64,000 nt of DNA from Acetobacter suratthaniensis (GTDB lineage Bacteria > Pseudomonadota > Alphaproteobacteria > Acetobacterales > Acetobacteraceae). The stretch spans positions 211,507-275,506 of the forward strand of contig NZ_JAFVMG010000002.1 in NCBI RefSeq assembly GCF_017377745.1, given 5' to 3'. Position 1 is the stretch's first letter. Every line of letters starts with the position of its first letter. Shown here piece after piece: positions 1 to 9,510 of this stretch. A program made the translations under genes and the position numbers. The notes beneath the pieces were generated by a model. The model was not told where the DNA came from. It saw only the letters and a program-made list of their open reading frames with translations, and ran no database searches.

Positions 1-49
1 CACCCGCCTTGCACGCCTAACCAGAAAATACGCCCGCTCTCTTGGGGGT

Positions 50-107
50 GTCCTCGTGATTTGTCCGGCCGGATTGCGGCGAGGTTAAAGAAGTGCGCTA
101 AAGAGGC
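50..107 (+). promoter_or_regulatory. SAM-II riboswitch upstream of metZ
   Basis: The sequence carries the conserved SAM-II layout. A P1 helix forms from CCTCG (52-56) and CGAGG (80-84). It is followed by the conserved TGATTT loop start, GGATTGC in the middle, and GCTAAAGAGG (97-106), which forms the pseudoknot strand. SAM-II elements of alphaproteobacteria bind S-adenosylmethionine and switch off methionine genes, and metZ is a classic target. The usual mechanism hides the Shine-Dalgarno-like AAAGAGG. Here the metZ start codon lies 108 bases further on, so the expression platform is unclear. Confidence 0.85.
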
Positions 108-214
108 CCTGACGACGCCCGCCCGACGTCAAGGTTTCCACGGTCAGTTCAACAGACCGATACCGCAGGATTACCCGCGCGGGTTCGTCTGACACGAGAA
201 AACCGGATACCAGA

Positions 215-1423
215 ATGACCAACTCCGATACATCAAGCCAGGCCACATGGCGCCCCGCCACCCGTCAGCTCCACGCTGGTCTTGAGCGCACGGCTTACGG
301 CGAAACCAGTGAAGCCCTGTTCCTGACCTCGGGCTTTGTCTATGACAATGCCGAACAGGCCGCCAAAACCTTCACCGGTGAAGTAACCCACTACCAGTAC
401 AGCCGCTTTGGCAACCCGACCGTAGCCGCACTGGAACGGCGGCTTGCCGATCTGGAAGGGGCTGAAGCCTGTGTTGCCACCGCCACCGGCATGGGGGCGG
501 TTTCTTCCGCCCTGCTGTCGCATGTGAAGGCGGGTGATCGCGTGGTTGCCTCCAGCGCGCTGTTTGGTTCCTGTCACTGGATCGTGGCCAACCTGCTGCC
601 CCGCTACGGCGTGACAACGGTTTTTGTTGATGGCACGAATCTGGATGAGTGGGCCGAAGCCCTGTCCGAGCCGACAGCCGCCGTGCTGCTGGAAAGCCCC
701 TCCAACCCGATGCTGGAAATTCTGGACATTGCCGCCATTTCCACTCTGGCGCACAAGGCTGGCGCTATCGTGGTGGTGGATAATGTCTTTGCCTCCCCCG
801 TGTACCAGAAGCCGCTGGCACTGGGGGCGGATGTGGTCGTGTATTCCTGCACCAAGCATATTGATGGACAAGGCCGTGTGCTCGGCGGTGCCGTTCTGGG
901 TCGTGCGCAGTGGATTACCGAAACCCTTCAGCCTTTCACCCGCAATACCGGCAATGCCCTTTCGCCTTTCAATGCGTGGGTGATGCTCAAGGGGCTTGAA
1001 ACCCTCTCCCTGCGGGTGGATGCCATGACCCGCAATGCCGCACAGGTAGCAGACTATCTGGCCTCCGCCCCCGGCATTGTAACCGTGCGTTACCCCGGCC
1101 GTGCTGACCACCCGCAATACGCTCTGGCCCAGCGCCAGATGAGCGGTGGCGGCACGCTGGTTGCGTTTGAAGTCGCAGGCGGACGTGAAGGCGCATTCGC
1201 CTTCATGAACGCGCTGAAGCTGATCGCCATTTCCAACAATCTTGGAGATTCGCGCTCACTGGTGACACATCCGGTCACCACGACCCATTCCAAGATCGAC
1301 CCCGAGGCCCGCGCGGCACTTGGTATCAACGAAGGGACGATCCGTTTCTCCGTCGGTCTGGAAGACGCGCAGGACCTGATCGACGATCTGGCACGCGGCT
1401 TTGCCGCCCTGTCCGCTCTTTAA
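215..1423 (+). CDS. metZ: O-succinylhomoserine sulfhydrylase
   Basis: PLP enzyme of the Cys/Met-metabolism (MetB/MetC/MetZ) family. It converts an O-acylhomoserine plus sulfide to homocysteine in the cytoplasm (direct sulfhydrylation). The 402-aa length is normal. The PLP lysine is K214 in the SCTKHIDGQG motif, and the cofactor-ring aspartate is D189 in VVDN. The SRFGNPT segment near residue 63 and the SNNLGDSRSLVTHP segment are typical of MetZ rather than cystathionine lyases. No in-frame start exists upstream before a stop at 110, so ATG 215 is the first available start, although its ribosome site is weak. A SAM-II riboswitch precedes it, which supports a methionine role. Acyl specificity (succinyl or acetyl) cannot be read from sequence. 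Confidence 0.92.
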   Translation: MTNSDTSSQATWRPATRQLHAGLERTAYGETSEALFLTSGFVYDNAEQAAKTFTGEVTHYQYSRFGNPTVAALERRLADLEGAEACVATATGMGAVSSALLSHVKAGDRVVASSALFGSCHWIVANLLPRYGVTTVFVDGTNLDEWAEALSEPTAAVLLESPSNPMLEILDIAAISTLAHKAGAIVVVDNVFASPVYQKPLALGADVVVYSCTKHIDGQGRVLGGAVLGRAQWITETLQPFTRNTGNALSPFNAWVMLKGLETLSLRVDAMTRNAAQVADYLASAPGIVTVRYPGRADHPQYALAQRQMSGGGTLVAFEVAGGREGAFAFMNALKLIAISNNLGDSRSLVTHPVTTTHSKIDPEARAALGINEGTIRFSVGLEDAQDLIDDLARGFAALSAL

Positions 1424-1430
1424 GCAACGC

Positions 1431-1456
1431 AGCCCGGCAGCTTATTCTGCCGGGCT
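1431..1456 (+). terminator. Hairpin after metZ
   Basis: Perfect 10-bp inverted repeat, AGCCCGGCAG and CTGCCGGGCT, around a 6-base loop, 8 bases past the metZ stop. The following bases are not a T-run, so termination strength is uncertain. Confidence 0.65.
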
Positions 1457-1472
1457 CCCCACAAAAGACAAC

Positions 1473-1512
1473 GGGCCTGCTCCCCACGGTATAACCGTAA
1501 AGAAGCAGGCCC
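1473..1512 (-). terminator. Hairpin after the MFS gene
   Basis: GGGCCTGCT (1473-1481) pairs with AGCAGGCCC (1504-1512), with an inner ACGGT/ACCGT pairing. It lies between the convergent 3' ends of metZ and the MFS gene and probably serves the minus-strand gene. Confidence 0.5.
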
Positions 1513-1551
1513 GCCCCATAACCCGGCTTACCGGGGTGGCTGAGGAAACCC

Positions 1552-2847
1552 TCAGCCCTGTTTCTGAACTTTCCAGCCCGTTTCACGCAGGGCAAAAGAT
1601 AGCCCGATCGCAATCACAATGCCGACCAGCAGCGGCATGAACGCACGGTGGAACAGCGCCATGCTGTCAGTATCGCCACCGACCATCAGGGCTGAAACCA
1701 GCGGTGACATGACACCCGTGGTGCCGAACACCAGAAAGTTCATGACCCCTGCCGCCGTGCCCTTCACTTCCGGCGGGTTCACTTCCTTCATGGATGAGAA
1801 CGGAATCATCGCCGCTCCAGAAGCAATACCCATCACCAAGGCCACAGAATAACGGGGCATGACACCGGCAGGAATGTACAGGGCACACAGCGAAGCCGCG
1901 AGCAGCACCAGTGCGCCACCGATCAGCACCGGCTTACGCAGACCGATCCTGTCAGAAATCCAGCCCAGCAGCGGGCAGCCGATAACCCAGCCAATCGGCA
2001 CCATGGACACATCAGACGCCGCAAAAGCCATGCTGGTGTGTTCGCCCTTGCTCAGCATGGACGCCCCCCAGCCCAACGCGCCGATTGTAGTAGGCACAAA
2101 CAGCAGCCCCCCCACAATACCCGCGATCCAGCTCTGCGGATTGCCGAAAATAATGCGGAACGGCTTAAGCAGGTTTCCAACGGAAAAATGCCCGTGATGC
2201 GCACTGCTATCGCCAGAGTCCCGCGGCATGACAAACCATGTCGCCACGGCCAGACACACGCCGATCACGCCAAAACCCAGCCAGACCGTCTGCCAAGGAA
2301 TATGGAAAGACCCGTTGGGGTCAATCAGAATACGCGTGGGTTTGGAACCGAACGCCGCCCCCGCCATACCCAGACACTGGGTAAGCCCCACAAAAAGAGC
2401 AAGTGTGCGCGCAGGAAGATACCGCGCCGCCACATAGGAAGAACCAACAAAAGCGCAGATGGCACCAAGAGCCTGAATGACATAGCCCCCGATCCCCGCC
2501 GCGACACTCCCCTGAGCGAAAATAAGGCAACCCACGCTGGTAATGGCAATGCCAACCGGCATGGTGGCGTGCGCGCCATAACGGTCAAGCAGCACACCCA
2601 CGGCCAGAGCCGCCAGCGCATAGACAATATAGTAAGAAGCAATCATCAGCCCGAGATGGCTGTTACCCCATGCCTGTGTCAGCTCGTCCTGCATGATGCC
2701 GGGTGCTGAACGGATGGCGTACTGATAAAAATAGAACAGCGCGCATAAAAACCAGGCCAGCACATAAAGCGGCAGTATCTTCTGCGGCTGCCCCGCAGGT
2801 GCGCTACCCGGCAAAGGCGCTGTATTGGACGTCTGAGAAGCCGACAT
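1552..2847 (-). CDS. MFS transporter
   Basis: Major facilitator superfamily inner-membrane carrier of 431 aa with about 12 hydrophobic segments. The loop 2-3 signature appears as GVLLDRYGAH near residue 110, and the mirrored loop in the second half reads WISDRIGLRKP. Both are hallmarks of the fold. The pattern fits an organic-acid/anion-type carrier of the D-galactonate/glycerol-phosphate transporter group, but the substrate cannot be named. It lies downstream of pdc on the same strand, with a hairpin between them, so co-transcription would need read-through. GGAA precedes the ATG at a normal distance. Confidence 0.85.
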   Translation of the reverse strand: MSASQTSNTAPLPGSAPAGQPQKILPLYVLAWFLCALFYFYQYAIRSAPGIMQDELTQAWGNSHLGLMIASYYIVYALAALAVGVLLDRYGAHATMPVGIAITSVGCLIFAQGSVAAGIGGYVIQALGAICAFVGSSYVAARYLPARTLALFVGLTQCLGMAGAAFGSKPTRILIDPNGSFHIPWQTVWLGFGVIGVCLAVATWFVMPRDSGDSSAHHGHFSVGNLLKPFRIIFGNPQSWIAGIVGGLLFVPTTIGALGWGASMLSKGEHTSMAFAASDVSMVPIGWVIGCPLLGWISDRIGLRKPVLIGGALVLLAASLCALYIPAGVMPRYSVALVMGIASGAAMIPFSSMKEVNPPEVKGTAAGVMNFLVFGTTGVMSPLVSALMVGGDTDSMALFHRAFMPLLVGIVIAIGLSFALRETGWKVQKQG

Positions 2848-2876
2848 GAAAAATTCCGATATTGCAAAACGCCATA

Positions 2877-2904
2877 CGCCTGCCTTCCATCAGGAAAGCA
2901 GGCG
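2877..2904 (-). terminator. Hairpin after pdc
   Basis: Arms of about 12 bases around CGCCTGC and GCAGGCG with one mismatch, 15 bases past the pdc stop. They probably separate pdc from the MFS gene. Confidence 0.55.
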
Positions 2905-2918
2905 CACGGAGAGTTAAG

Positions 2919-4610
2919 TTATTTCGCAGGCGGACGGGCGTTTGCCGTAGCCACATGCCGGCCCCAGGAAATCAGCTCCGGGGTGCAGTCATCGCGCGGG
3001 ATCACGCATTCGATCAGGGTCGGGCCTTCCTTGTTGCCCAGCGCAACCTTGACGGCATCGGCCAGTTCGCCCGCCGTGGTGGCGCGCAGGCCAATGCCCT
3101 TGCCGTCTTCCGCGTTGAACGCGTTCACAACGGCGGCGTAGTCCCAGTTTTTGATGTTGTTGTACGGGCCATCATGAATTTCAACTTCGATGGTGTAACC
3201 AGCGTTGTTGATCAGGAAGATAATGACCGGCAGCTTGCGGCGCGTCATCTGCGCCACTTCCTGCGCCGTAAGCTGGAAGGAACCATCACCCACCATCAGA
3301 ATGGTGCGGCGTTCCGGTGCGCCCACGGCATAGCCAAACGCAGCAGGAACAGACCAGCCAATATGGCCCCACTGCATTTCAAATTCGACGCGCGCACCGT
3401 TGGGCAGCTTGGTGCGAACCACGTTAAACCAGGAATCACCCGTCTCACCAATAACGGTGGTTTCAGGCGTAACCAGCCCCTGCAGCGTCTGCTGGATGTC
3501 AGCACGGGTCAGCTTGTCATCGCCGCTGCCGGTGGTTTCAGACACCGTTGCGGTGTGCACGCGCTTGTACTGAACCAGTGTTGCGTCTTTTTTCGGCTTG
3601 TCCTTGAAATACGCCGCCAGAGCTTCCAGCAGTTCCTTCAGGTGGATGTTATCGAACGAAAAGCCGTTCAGCTTGGTAACGTTCTTGTCCAGAACGGCAA
3701 CATTCGGCCCCTTAGGCCATGCGGTCCAGCCTTCGGTCGAATAGTCGTTAAAGATGGGCGCCAGCGCCAGAATGCTGTCAGTCCAGTTGAAGATGTCATT
3801 AACACCCGGCGTGCTTGCGCTGCCCCAGTAGGTGCCGACATAGGCCGGGTGCTCTTCAGGGAAGAAGCTCTTAGCCGCAGCCATCGTACCCACAACGCAG
3901 CCAAGAGCGTCAGCCAGCTTCACAGCGGCTTCTTCCGCCCCGGCGGCGCGCAGGCGGCTACCGATCAGAATGGCAGGCTTTTCGTGCTTTTCAATAAAGC
4001 TGGCAACAGCCGCCACGGCTGCGTCAAGCGTTTCCTTATCCGAAGGGCGCACGTCCAGCACAGCACTGATGGGGCCGGGAGCCGCACAGGGCTGGGCCGA
4101 CACGTTGCAGGCGATTTCGATATAAGCCGGCTTCTTTTCACGCAGGGCCGTGCGGATAACATGGTCGATCTTTTCCGGCGCATCTTCAGCGCTGGTGATG
4201 GAAACCGCCGCACAGGTCAGCTTTTTTGCGATTTCGAGCTGATAGCCATAATCAGGAATACCAATGGTGTGGTGCAGGATATGCCCGCTGCCATGATCAT
4301 TGGAGTTGGGAGCGCCAGAAATCAGGATAACCGGCAGGTTTTCGGCATAGGCACCGCCAATGGCGTTCAGGGCCGAAAAAGCACCCACGTTAAACGTTAC
4401 AACAGCGGCAGCCGCACCGTTGGCGCGGGCGTAACCTTCAGCGGAAAAACCGCAGTTCAGCTCATTGGAGCAGTAAACCTGCTCACAATCCTTGTTGAGA
4501 AGCAGCTGGTCGAGCAGCACCAGATTGTAATCGCCAGCAACGGCAAAATGGTGTTTCAGGCCGATCTGGGAAAGACGTTCAGCGAGGTAGGTACCTACAG
4601 TATAAGACAT
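2919..4610 (-). CDS. pdc: Pyruvate decarboxylase
   Basis: Thiamine-diphosphate enzyme that turns pyruvate into acetaldehyde and CO2. In acetic acid bacteria it links pyruvate or lactate to acetaldehyde and then acetate. From ATG 4610 the protein is 563 aa, the usual size. Residues match the Zymomonas numbering: D27, E50 in CNELNCG, and H113/H114 in GHILHHTIG. The ThDP motif is GDG with a later NN (VGDGSFQL to FLINNAGY), followed by the catalytic glutamate in [11 protein letters not shown] prefer ATG 4610 over the longer frame because GGGAGAAAG lies just upstream and the N-terminus MSYTVGTYL matches known PDCs. A porin gene ends 40 bases upstream, suggesting co-transcription. Confidence 0.95.
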   Translation of the reverse strand: MSYTVGTYLAERLSQIGLKHHFAVAGDYNLVLLDQLLLNKDCEQVYCSNELNCGFSAEGYARANGAAAAVVTFNVGAFSALNAIGGAYAENLPVILISGAPNSNDHGSGHILHHTIGIPDYGYQLEIAKKLTCAAVSITSAEDAPEKIDHVIRTALREKKPAYIEIACNVSAQPCAAPGPISAVLDVRPSDKETLDAAVAAVASFIEKHEKPAILIGSRLRAAGAEEAAVKLADALGCVVGTMAAAKSFFPEEHPAYVGTYWGSASTPGVNDIFNWTDSILALAPIFNDYSTEGWTAWPKGPNVAVLDKNVTKLNGFSFDNIHLKELLEALAAYFKDKPKKDATLVQYKRVHTATVSETTGSGDDKLTRADIQQTLQGLVTPETTVIGETGDSWFNVVRTKLPNGARVEFEMQWGHIGWSVPAAFGYAVGAPERRTILMVGDGSFQLTAQEVAQMTRRKLPVIIFLINNAGYTIEVEIHDGPYNNIKNWDYAAVVNAFNAEDGKGIGLRATTAGELADAVKVALGNKEGPTLIECVIPRDDCTPELISWGRHVATANARPPAK

Positions 4611-4650
4611 GTTTTCTTTCTCCCTTGGTGGGTTGTCCTGAGACCCCACT

Positions 4651-6522
4651 TTACTGGAACGGAAAATATCGGAAGGTCACATAAACCGTGTTGCCCGATG
4701 CGGTCGGGGTAACACTGCTGCCGTGACTATCGATGCCAGAATAGGCAAACTTCCGGATATATGTGTATTGCAGGCCGGCCATTACACTCCCGTAGCGGCC
4801 CTGCATGAAGTGCCACCAGCCACCAGCCGTAAAGGAGGCCAGCGTATGGGTCTGGGCGGCACAGCTTGCTTCCTTGACACCGGGCGGCGTTTCGCAGCCG
4901 CTCAGGTTCAGGTCGCTTACGCCGTAGCCATACTGATGACCATCAGCCCCCATGTAATATTTGCGCCCGGCTGATTCCACACCCCCATAGGTATAGACCA
5001 GCACGGAACTCGCCGGATGCCCGATCAGGCCAAGCGACCCCATGATTTCTGGCACAGGCACATACTGGCCCTGACCGTTAAACGTGGTGTCGGGCAACTG
5101 GGTGGGGCCATAGCGGCCAATGCCGTCACCGGCCAGCACGTTGCCGGTCAACTGCAATTTGTTGGTGCCCAAAGGCATGGTCATGCCCGCCCCGACACCA
5201 CCACCAAACGAAGTCTGTTTCTTGGCGGTTGTCGCCCCCGGCGCCACCGCTACGGAGCGGAACCACCGGGCAAGGCCAAAGAGTTCGTAATGCCCGAACG
5301 AGGTATCGACAGCCCCTTTAAGGATAATGTCGGGCACGGGGTTGTTGCTATACTGGGCGGTGGAGTTCAGCAGTGCGCCACCGTTGTTGGAATAGTAAAC
5401 CGTTGCCCCTGTGGTATCGCCATAGGCTGGGGGGAGCGTGCCGCCCGAAGCAACCGATCCCGAAAACGCGCTGATCGCCTGTGGGTCTTCAATTGACAGG
5501 CCCAGCCAGTATTTCTGGTGCCAGTCCTTACCAATCCGAATCTGGGGCACACGGGTAAAGACAATCCCCGGAATCTGGTTGTTATCCGTAACTGCGGGCA
5601 ACTGCTCCTGTCGGGGCAGAATGCCCTTGGCGTAATTGGTCGCCAGACTCCACGCCTGCCCCATGAGCAGATGGAAGCCCCAGTCTTTTTCCGTCACAGT
5701 AAAATAGCCCTGACGCAGACGGGGCACATACCCGTTGATCTGCGCACTGTTGCTACTGACCCCTGCTCCGGCAAAGTCGCTTTCAATATAGGCTTGCAAC
5801 CGCACCGATTTGGACGGATTGGCTTCCATCAACACTGACATGCGGCTGAGCTGCGAGGAAAGGCGTTCCTCGCTCAGCCCATGATTATGGCTATTGGCAT
5901 AAGGAAAATTACCCCATGCTGTAGCAGGCCCGCTGGTCATGTTGGAATCACGCCAGATATTGGACAGTTCCACAAAACCACCCAGACGCACTGAAATACC
6001 GCCTATGCTGAAAATAGGCGGCAACGTATCCACTGCGGTTTGCGTAATAGCCTGAGGGCTGGCGGTCGAAAGATCGATAGTGGATTTGGTTGTTTGCGTC
6101 TCTTTAGCCTCTGGCATCCATTCGAAACGTGCACTTTCCCGTTCACCATCGCGCACTTTCAGTGGCATCACGTCTTTGGCGCGCTCAGGCTGCATGTCGG
6201 ATGAAAAACGGATAGCTGGCTCAAACGCCCCATCAGAAATAGCCTGACGTGAAGACGGCGCGGCATTTGCCGTATGCACAGCCGGTTTGCCCACAGCCGG
6301 GCGTGTGGCACCAACATGCTGCCTACGGGCCTGCCGCTGCTCAATAACTTCGACCTGAGCTGCCAGTTTACGCATCTGCGCTTTGATCAGAGCAATTTCC
6401 TGCGCATCATCCGCGTATGACGCAACAGGCATATCCACTACACAGAAAACTGCCGCCCCGATCAGCAGGTGAGTTTTCAGCCCCCGTCTGCCAGCCTTAT
6501 TTTTTAAAACGGCAAATATCAC
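4651..6522 (-). CDS. DcaP-like outer-membrane porin with N-terminal coiled coil
   Basis: About 623 aa. A basic start and a hydrophobic stretch ([12 protein letters not shown]) ending near ASYADD look like a signal peptide. Next comes a short heptad-like helix ([20 protein letters not shown]) and a linker, then a long aromatic-rich beta domain from about residue 190 ([28 protein letters not shown]) ending in YFPFQ. This is the layout of DcaP-type trimeric porins. The longest frame opens at GTG 6546, but GTG 6522 has AAGGGG at a good distance and is preferred. It precedes pdc on the same strand, so it may import or release acids or substrates. Substrate unknown. Confidence 0.7.
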   Translation of the reverse strand: MIFAVLKNKAGRRGLKTHLLIGAAVFCVVDMPVASYADDAQEIALIKAQMRKLAAQVEVIEQRQARRQHVGATRPAVGKPAVHTANAAPSSRQAISDGAFEPAIRFSSDMQPERAKDVMPLKVRDGERESARFEWMPEAKETQTTKSTIDLSTASPQAITQTAVDTLPPIFSIGGISVRLGGFVELSNIWRDSNMTSGPATAWGNFPYANSHNHGLSEERLSSQLSRMSVLMEANPSKSVRLQAYIESDFAGAGVSSNSAQINGYVPRLRQGYFTVTEKDWGFHLLMGQAWSLATNYAKGILPRQEQLPAVTDNNQIPGIVFTRVPQIRIGKDWHQKYWLGLSIEDPQAISAFSGSVASGGTLPPAYGDTTGATVYYSNNGGALLNSTAQYSNNPVPDIILKGAVDTSFGHYELFGLARWFRSVAVAPGATTAKKQTSFGGGVGAGMTMPLGTNKLQLTGNVLAGDGIGRYGPTQLPDTTFNGQGQYVPVPEIMGSLGLIGHPASSVLVYTYGGVESAGRKYYMGADGHQYGYGVSDLNLSGCETPPGVKEASCAAQTHTLASFTAGGWWHFMQGRYGSVMAGLQYTYIRKFAYSGIDSHGSSVTPTASGNTVYVTFRYFPFQ

Positions 6523-7037
6523 GCCTGCCCCTTGGGGTATGCACACTCTGCAGTGAAGCGTCTTTTATAAAGGCCTGACCAATACGAAAAAAATCAGACC
6601 CTGCTTTTTATTTCCACAAACAATGCGCGGTTATCATTTGAATGAGCCTGAATAACGCGCGCCCTGAAAATGGTCAAGAAAAACCACAATTCTCCGTGAC
6701 CACACGCACAGGATGCAAATATAATTTTATTGCGCAAAATACGACCAATAAAAAACAAACAATAACTTTTAGCGATTATATTTTTTGTATTATTATACTT
6801 TCTCTGACACAGCCCTCATCCTGACAACCATACAAACTTAAGAAAAATTTTATAATTCAGCACGCCGCCGTTTTCACATGCCCAACCGATCGGACGTGCG
6901 GCGCTTGGCAGACGCCCCCCGTTCATGATAGTGCTGCCCGCCTTGATCTTGAACCAGACAGCGCGTGCACCCGCTCACAGGGGCGGAGCAAACTGCTGGC
7001 ACGGCTTTCCCTCATATGTTCAGGAGCACACTCGCCC
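6523..7037. other. Divergent intergenic region (porin/pdc versus apaG)
   Basis: About 515 bases between divergent genes, strongly AT-rich from about 6700 to 6860. It must contain promoters for both sides, but I cannot assign boxes with confidence. A 60-codon frame at 6642-6824 is AT-rich, lacks a ribosome site and is not supported. Nothing else is recognised. Confidence 0.5.
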
Positions 7038-7508
7038 ATGGCCGACCGGGCTGCCTTCCCTCTGGCGCATGAACTGGAAGAACCCTACGCGGATCTGTTC
7101 GCGGCCCTTCCTGTTTATGAAATGGTTACTGGCGCCATTCGGGTGCAGGTGCAGGTTTTCTGGCTGGCTGAACAGTCCGAACCGGACGAAGGCAGCTATT
7201 GCTGGGCCTATCGTATCCGTATCGGCAATGACAGCGCCAACCCCGTGCAGCTTCTGGAACGGACATGGCTGATTACCGACACCCAAGGCCGTGAAGAACA
7301 CGTGCAGGGCGCTGGCGTAGTGGGCGAGCAGCCGATTATCCAGCCCTGCACCAAGTTTGAATACACGTCGGGCGCGGCACTGGGCACACCGGGCGGTTTC
7401 ATGCGTGGCACCTATCTGATGCGTGACACCACAACCGGCACCTGCTTTGACGTAACCATTCCCGCTTTCAGCCTGGACAGCCCGTTCCAGCAGACACTGC
7501 TTCATTAA
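7038..7508 (+). CDS. apaG: ApaG domain protein
   Basis: 156 aa with the ApaG immunoglobulin-like beta fold. Landmarks are [47 protein letters not shown] and the Gly-rich [18 protein letters not shown] segment, which is the family signature. ApaG mutants in enterobacteria affect Co2+ resistance and Mg2+ efflux, but the biochemical role is unsettled. The N-terminus is about 25 residues longer than E. coli ApaG. AGGAG lies 11 bases before ATG. folE follows after 32 bases, so the two probably form an operon. Confidence 0.88.
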   Translation: MADRAAFPLAHELEEPYADLFAALPVYEMVTGAIRVQVQVFWLAEQSEPDEGSYCWAYRIRIGNDSANPVQLLERTWLITDTQGREEHVQGAGVVGEQPIIQPCTKFEYTSGAALGTPGGFMRGTYLMRDTTTGTCFDVTIPAFSLDSPFQQTLLH

Positions 7509-7540
7509 TCCGAATTTTGTTCGCTGACAGGAGATCCGGC

Positions 7541-8161
7541 ATGAGCGCGCCGCCGCCCAACACAGACAGCCAGACTGCCCGCCCGACACAGACCGAAGCC
7601 GAGCAGGCCGTCCGCACTCTTTTACGCTGGGCCGGTGATGACCCGACGCGTGAAGGGCTGCTGGATACACCAGCCCGTGTCGCCCGGGCCTATACGGATT
7701 TTTTCTCCGGCTACGAAATCGACCCTGCCAGCCTTCTGCGCCGGACTTTTTCGGAAGTGGATGGGTATGACGAAATCGTGCTGCTGCGCGACATCCGTTT
7801 CGAAAGCCATTGCGAGCACCACCTGGCCCCCATTATCGGCCGCGCTCATGTGGCCTACCTGCCGCGCCAGCGCGTTGTGGGCATTTCCAAGCTGGCCCGC
7901 GTGGTGGACGCCTATGCCCGCAGGCTCCAGATTCAGGAGCGTATGACGGCGCAGATCGCCAACACCATTAATGATGTGCTCGAGCCCCATGGTGTGGCCG
8001 TCATTATTGAATCCGCCCACGAATGTATGACAACGCGCGGTGTCCACAAACCCGGCGTGTCCATGGTGACCAGCTCCATGCTGGGCGTATTCCGCGACAA
8101 CTCCGACACCCGCCGTGAGCTGATGGCCATGCTCAACCGCCCCGGCACACAGGACTTCTGA
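7541..8161 (+). CDS. folE: GTP cyclohydrolase I
   Basis: Opens GTP to 7,8-dihydroneopterin triphosphate, the first step of folate synthesis, as a cytoplasmic toroid. The 206-aa product has the zinc/active-site motif [10 protein letters not shown], the [18 protein letters not shown] segment, the second zinc cysteine in [10 protein letters not shown], and the C-terminal [15 protein letters not shown] 7541 has AGGAGATCC directly upstream and is chosen over a frame extending to 7517. It is the second gene after apaG. Confidence 0.95.
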   Translation: MSAPPPNTDSQTARPTQTEAEQAVRTLLRWAGDDPTREGLLDTPARVARAYTDFFSGYEIDPASLLRRTFSEVDGYDEIVLLRDIRFESHCEHHLAPIIGRAHVAYLPRQRVVGISKLARVVDAYARRLQIQERMTAQIANTINDVLEPHGVAVIIESAHECMTTRGVHKPGVSMVTSSMLGVFRDNSDTRRELMAMLNRPGTQDF

Positions 8162-8173
8162 TCCACTGAAAAC

Positions 8174-8196
8174 CCCCTCCCCCAATAAGGGAGGGG
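8174..8196. terminator. Bidirectional hairpin between folE and the PfpI gene
   Basis: CCCCTCCC (8174-8181) and GGGAGGGG (8189-8196) form an 8-bp GC-rich stem between convergent genes, flanked by AAAA on the left and CGCTTTCT on the right. Confidence 0.6.
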
Positions 8197-8216
8197 CGCT
8201 TTCTCGGCGACTGCGA

Positions 8217-8795
8217 TCAGATGGAAACGCTTGCGCCCAGAACCTTGATAAACTGCGCCAGCCATGCGGGATGCGCAGGCCATGCCGGAGCGGTTACCAG
8301 TTCACCATCCGTAACGGCATCTGTCAGGGCTATATCGGCATAAACGCCGCCAGCCAGTTCCACCTCCGGTTTGCAGGCCGGGTAAGCCGAAACCCTACGC
8401 CCCTTGATGGTGCCTGCCGCCGCCAGAAGCTGCGCACCGTGGCAGATGGCCGCTGTCGGGCGGTCAGAAAAGGCGCGGACAATTTCCAGCACCCGCTCAT
8501 TCAGCCGCAGATATTCCGGCGCACGCCCGCCGGGTACGATCAGCCCCAGATAGCTGTCGGTATCCACGCTGTCGAAATCCGCATTCAGCACAAAAGCATG
8601 GCCGGGCTTTTCGCTATAGGTCTGCGCCCCTTCAAAATCATGGATAGCGGTCAGCACCTTATCGCCCGCTTTTTTGCCGGGACACACGACATCCACCGCA
8701 TAGCCCAGCATCAGCAGCGCCTGATACGGCACCATGATTTCGTAGTCTTCGACGTAATCGCCCGCCAGCATCAGCAGCTTGACATCATCAGACAT
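8217..8795 (-). CDS. DJ-1/PfpI family protein
   Basis: 192-aa class-I glutamine amidotransferase-like protein. The nucleophile elbow is AICHGAQLL near residue 117, preceded by [12 protein letters not shown], and an upstream acidic residue sits in GDYVEDYE. This is the DJ-1/PfpI/YhbO arrangement. Members act as proteases, glyoxalase III or deglycases, and the exact activity here cannot be assigned. Its start overlaps the end of moaB by 8 bases, so translation is probably coupled. Confidence 0.85.
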   Translation of the reverse strand: MSDDVKLLMLAGDYVEDYEIMVPYQALLMLGYAVDVVCPGKKAGDKVLTAIHDFEGAQTYSEKPGHAFVLNADFDSVDTDSYLGLIVPGGRAPEYLRLNERVLEIVRAFSDRPTAAICHGAQLLAAAGTIKGRRVSAYPACKPEVELAGGVYADIALTDAVTDGELVTAPAWPAHPAWLAQFIKVLGASVSI

Positions 8796-9342
8796 GGGTA
8801 TCGTTCTCCTTCAACCCCTCACGCAGGCGGGGCATGAGTTCCACAAAATTACAGGGCCGGTGGCGGCTATCGAGCTGGAAGACCAGAATATCATCCCAGC
8901 CATCCTTGACCGCGCCGGTCGATCCGGGCAGCGCAAAAAGATACGTCCCCCCCGCAACACCCGCGAGCGCACGCGACTGAATGGTGGATGTGCCTATCTT
9001 GCTGTAGGACAGCATGCGGAATAGTTCACCAAACCCTTCAATGCGTTTTTCCAGCACACGCTCGAAGGCTTCAGGCGTAACATCCCGCCCGGTAACGCCC
9101 GTGCCGCCACTGGTAATGACCACATCCACCAGCGGGTCTGCTATCCATGCGCGCAGTTTCTGCTCAATCTGCCCCGCATCATCGGGCACGATGGCGCGAT
9201 CCGCCAGAACATGGCCAGCCGCCTCAACACGGGTGGCAAGCGTCGTCCCGGAGGAATCGGTTTCCAGCGTGCGCGTATCCGATACGGTCATGACCGCAAT
9301 CCGCACCGGCAGGAACGGTCTGCTTGTATCAATTCTGGACAT
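8788..9342 (-). CDS. moaB: Molybdenum cofactor biosynthesis protein B
   Basis: 184-aa MogA/MoaB-fold protein that binds molybdopterin and in some bacteria adenylates it. The signature [16 protein letters not shown] lies around residue 85, followed by [22 protein letters not shown] and the [12 protein letters not shown] loop. ATG 9342 (MSRIDTSRP) has ACAGG nearby and is preferred over a frame 18 codons longer. A MoCo role fits the many molybdoenzymes of acetic acid bacteria, but no other moa/moe gene is in this window. Confidence 0.88.
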   Translation of the reverse strand: MSRIDTSRPFLPVRIAVMTVSDTRTLETDSSGTTLATRVEAAGHVLADRAIVPDDAGQIEQKLRAWIADPLVDVVITSGGTGVTGRDVTPEAFERVLEKRIEGFGELFRMLSYSKIGTSTIQSRALAGVAGGTYLFALPGSTGAVKDGWDDILVFQLDSRHRPCNFVELMPRLREGLKENDTHV

Positions 9343-9445
9343 AAAACCTGTCTTCTCTCTACCTGAAGCGCTCCCCGCCCACACCAGACACGGCACGGCC
9401 GGTTTGCCTACCCGCTACCATAACAGCTTCGACCGCACCGTGCAG

Positions 9446-9474
9446 TCCCATGATCGGGCAATGGCATCATGGGA
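9446..9474. promoter_or_regulatory. Inverted repeat in the moaB / 9511 intergenic region
   Basis: Perfect 9-bp arms, TCCCATGAT (9446-9454) and ATCATGGGA (9466-9474), separated by 11 bases. The right arm ends 36 bases before the next ATG, a plausible position for a dimeric repressor or an mRNA hairpin. No regulator is identified. Confidence 0.4.
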
Positions 9475-9510
9475 GTGGACGGCCACCCCCGCGGCTGGCA
9501 GAGTTAATCC

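Noticed and set aside
2862..4712. 616-codon plus-strand frame opposite pdc
   Set aside because: It is antisense to an unmistakable pyruvate decarboxylase, and its residues (many Arg, His, Gln) are the usual shadow of GC-rich coding DNA.
6642..6824. 60-codon frame in the porin/apaG gap
   Set aside because: AT-rich, no ribosome site, no family resemblance; it lies where promoters are expected.
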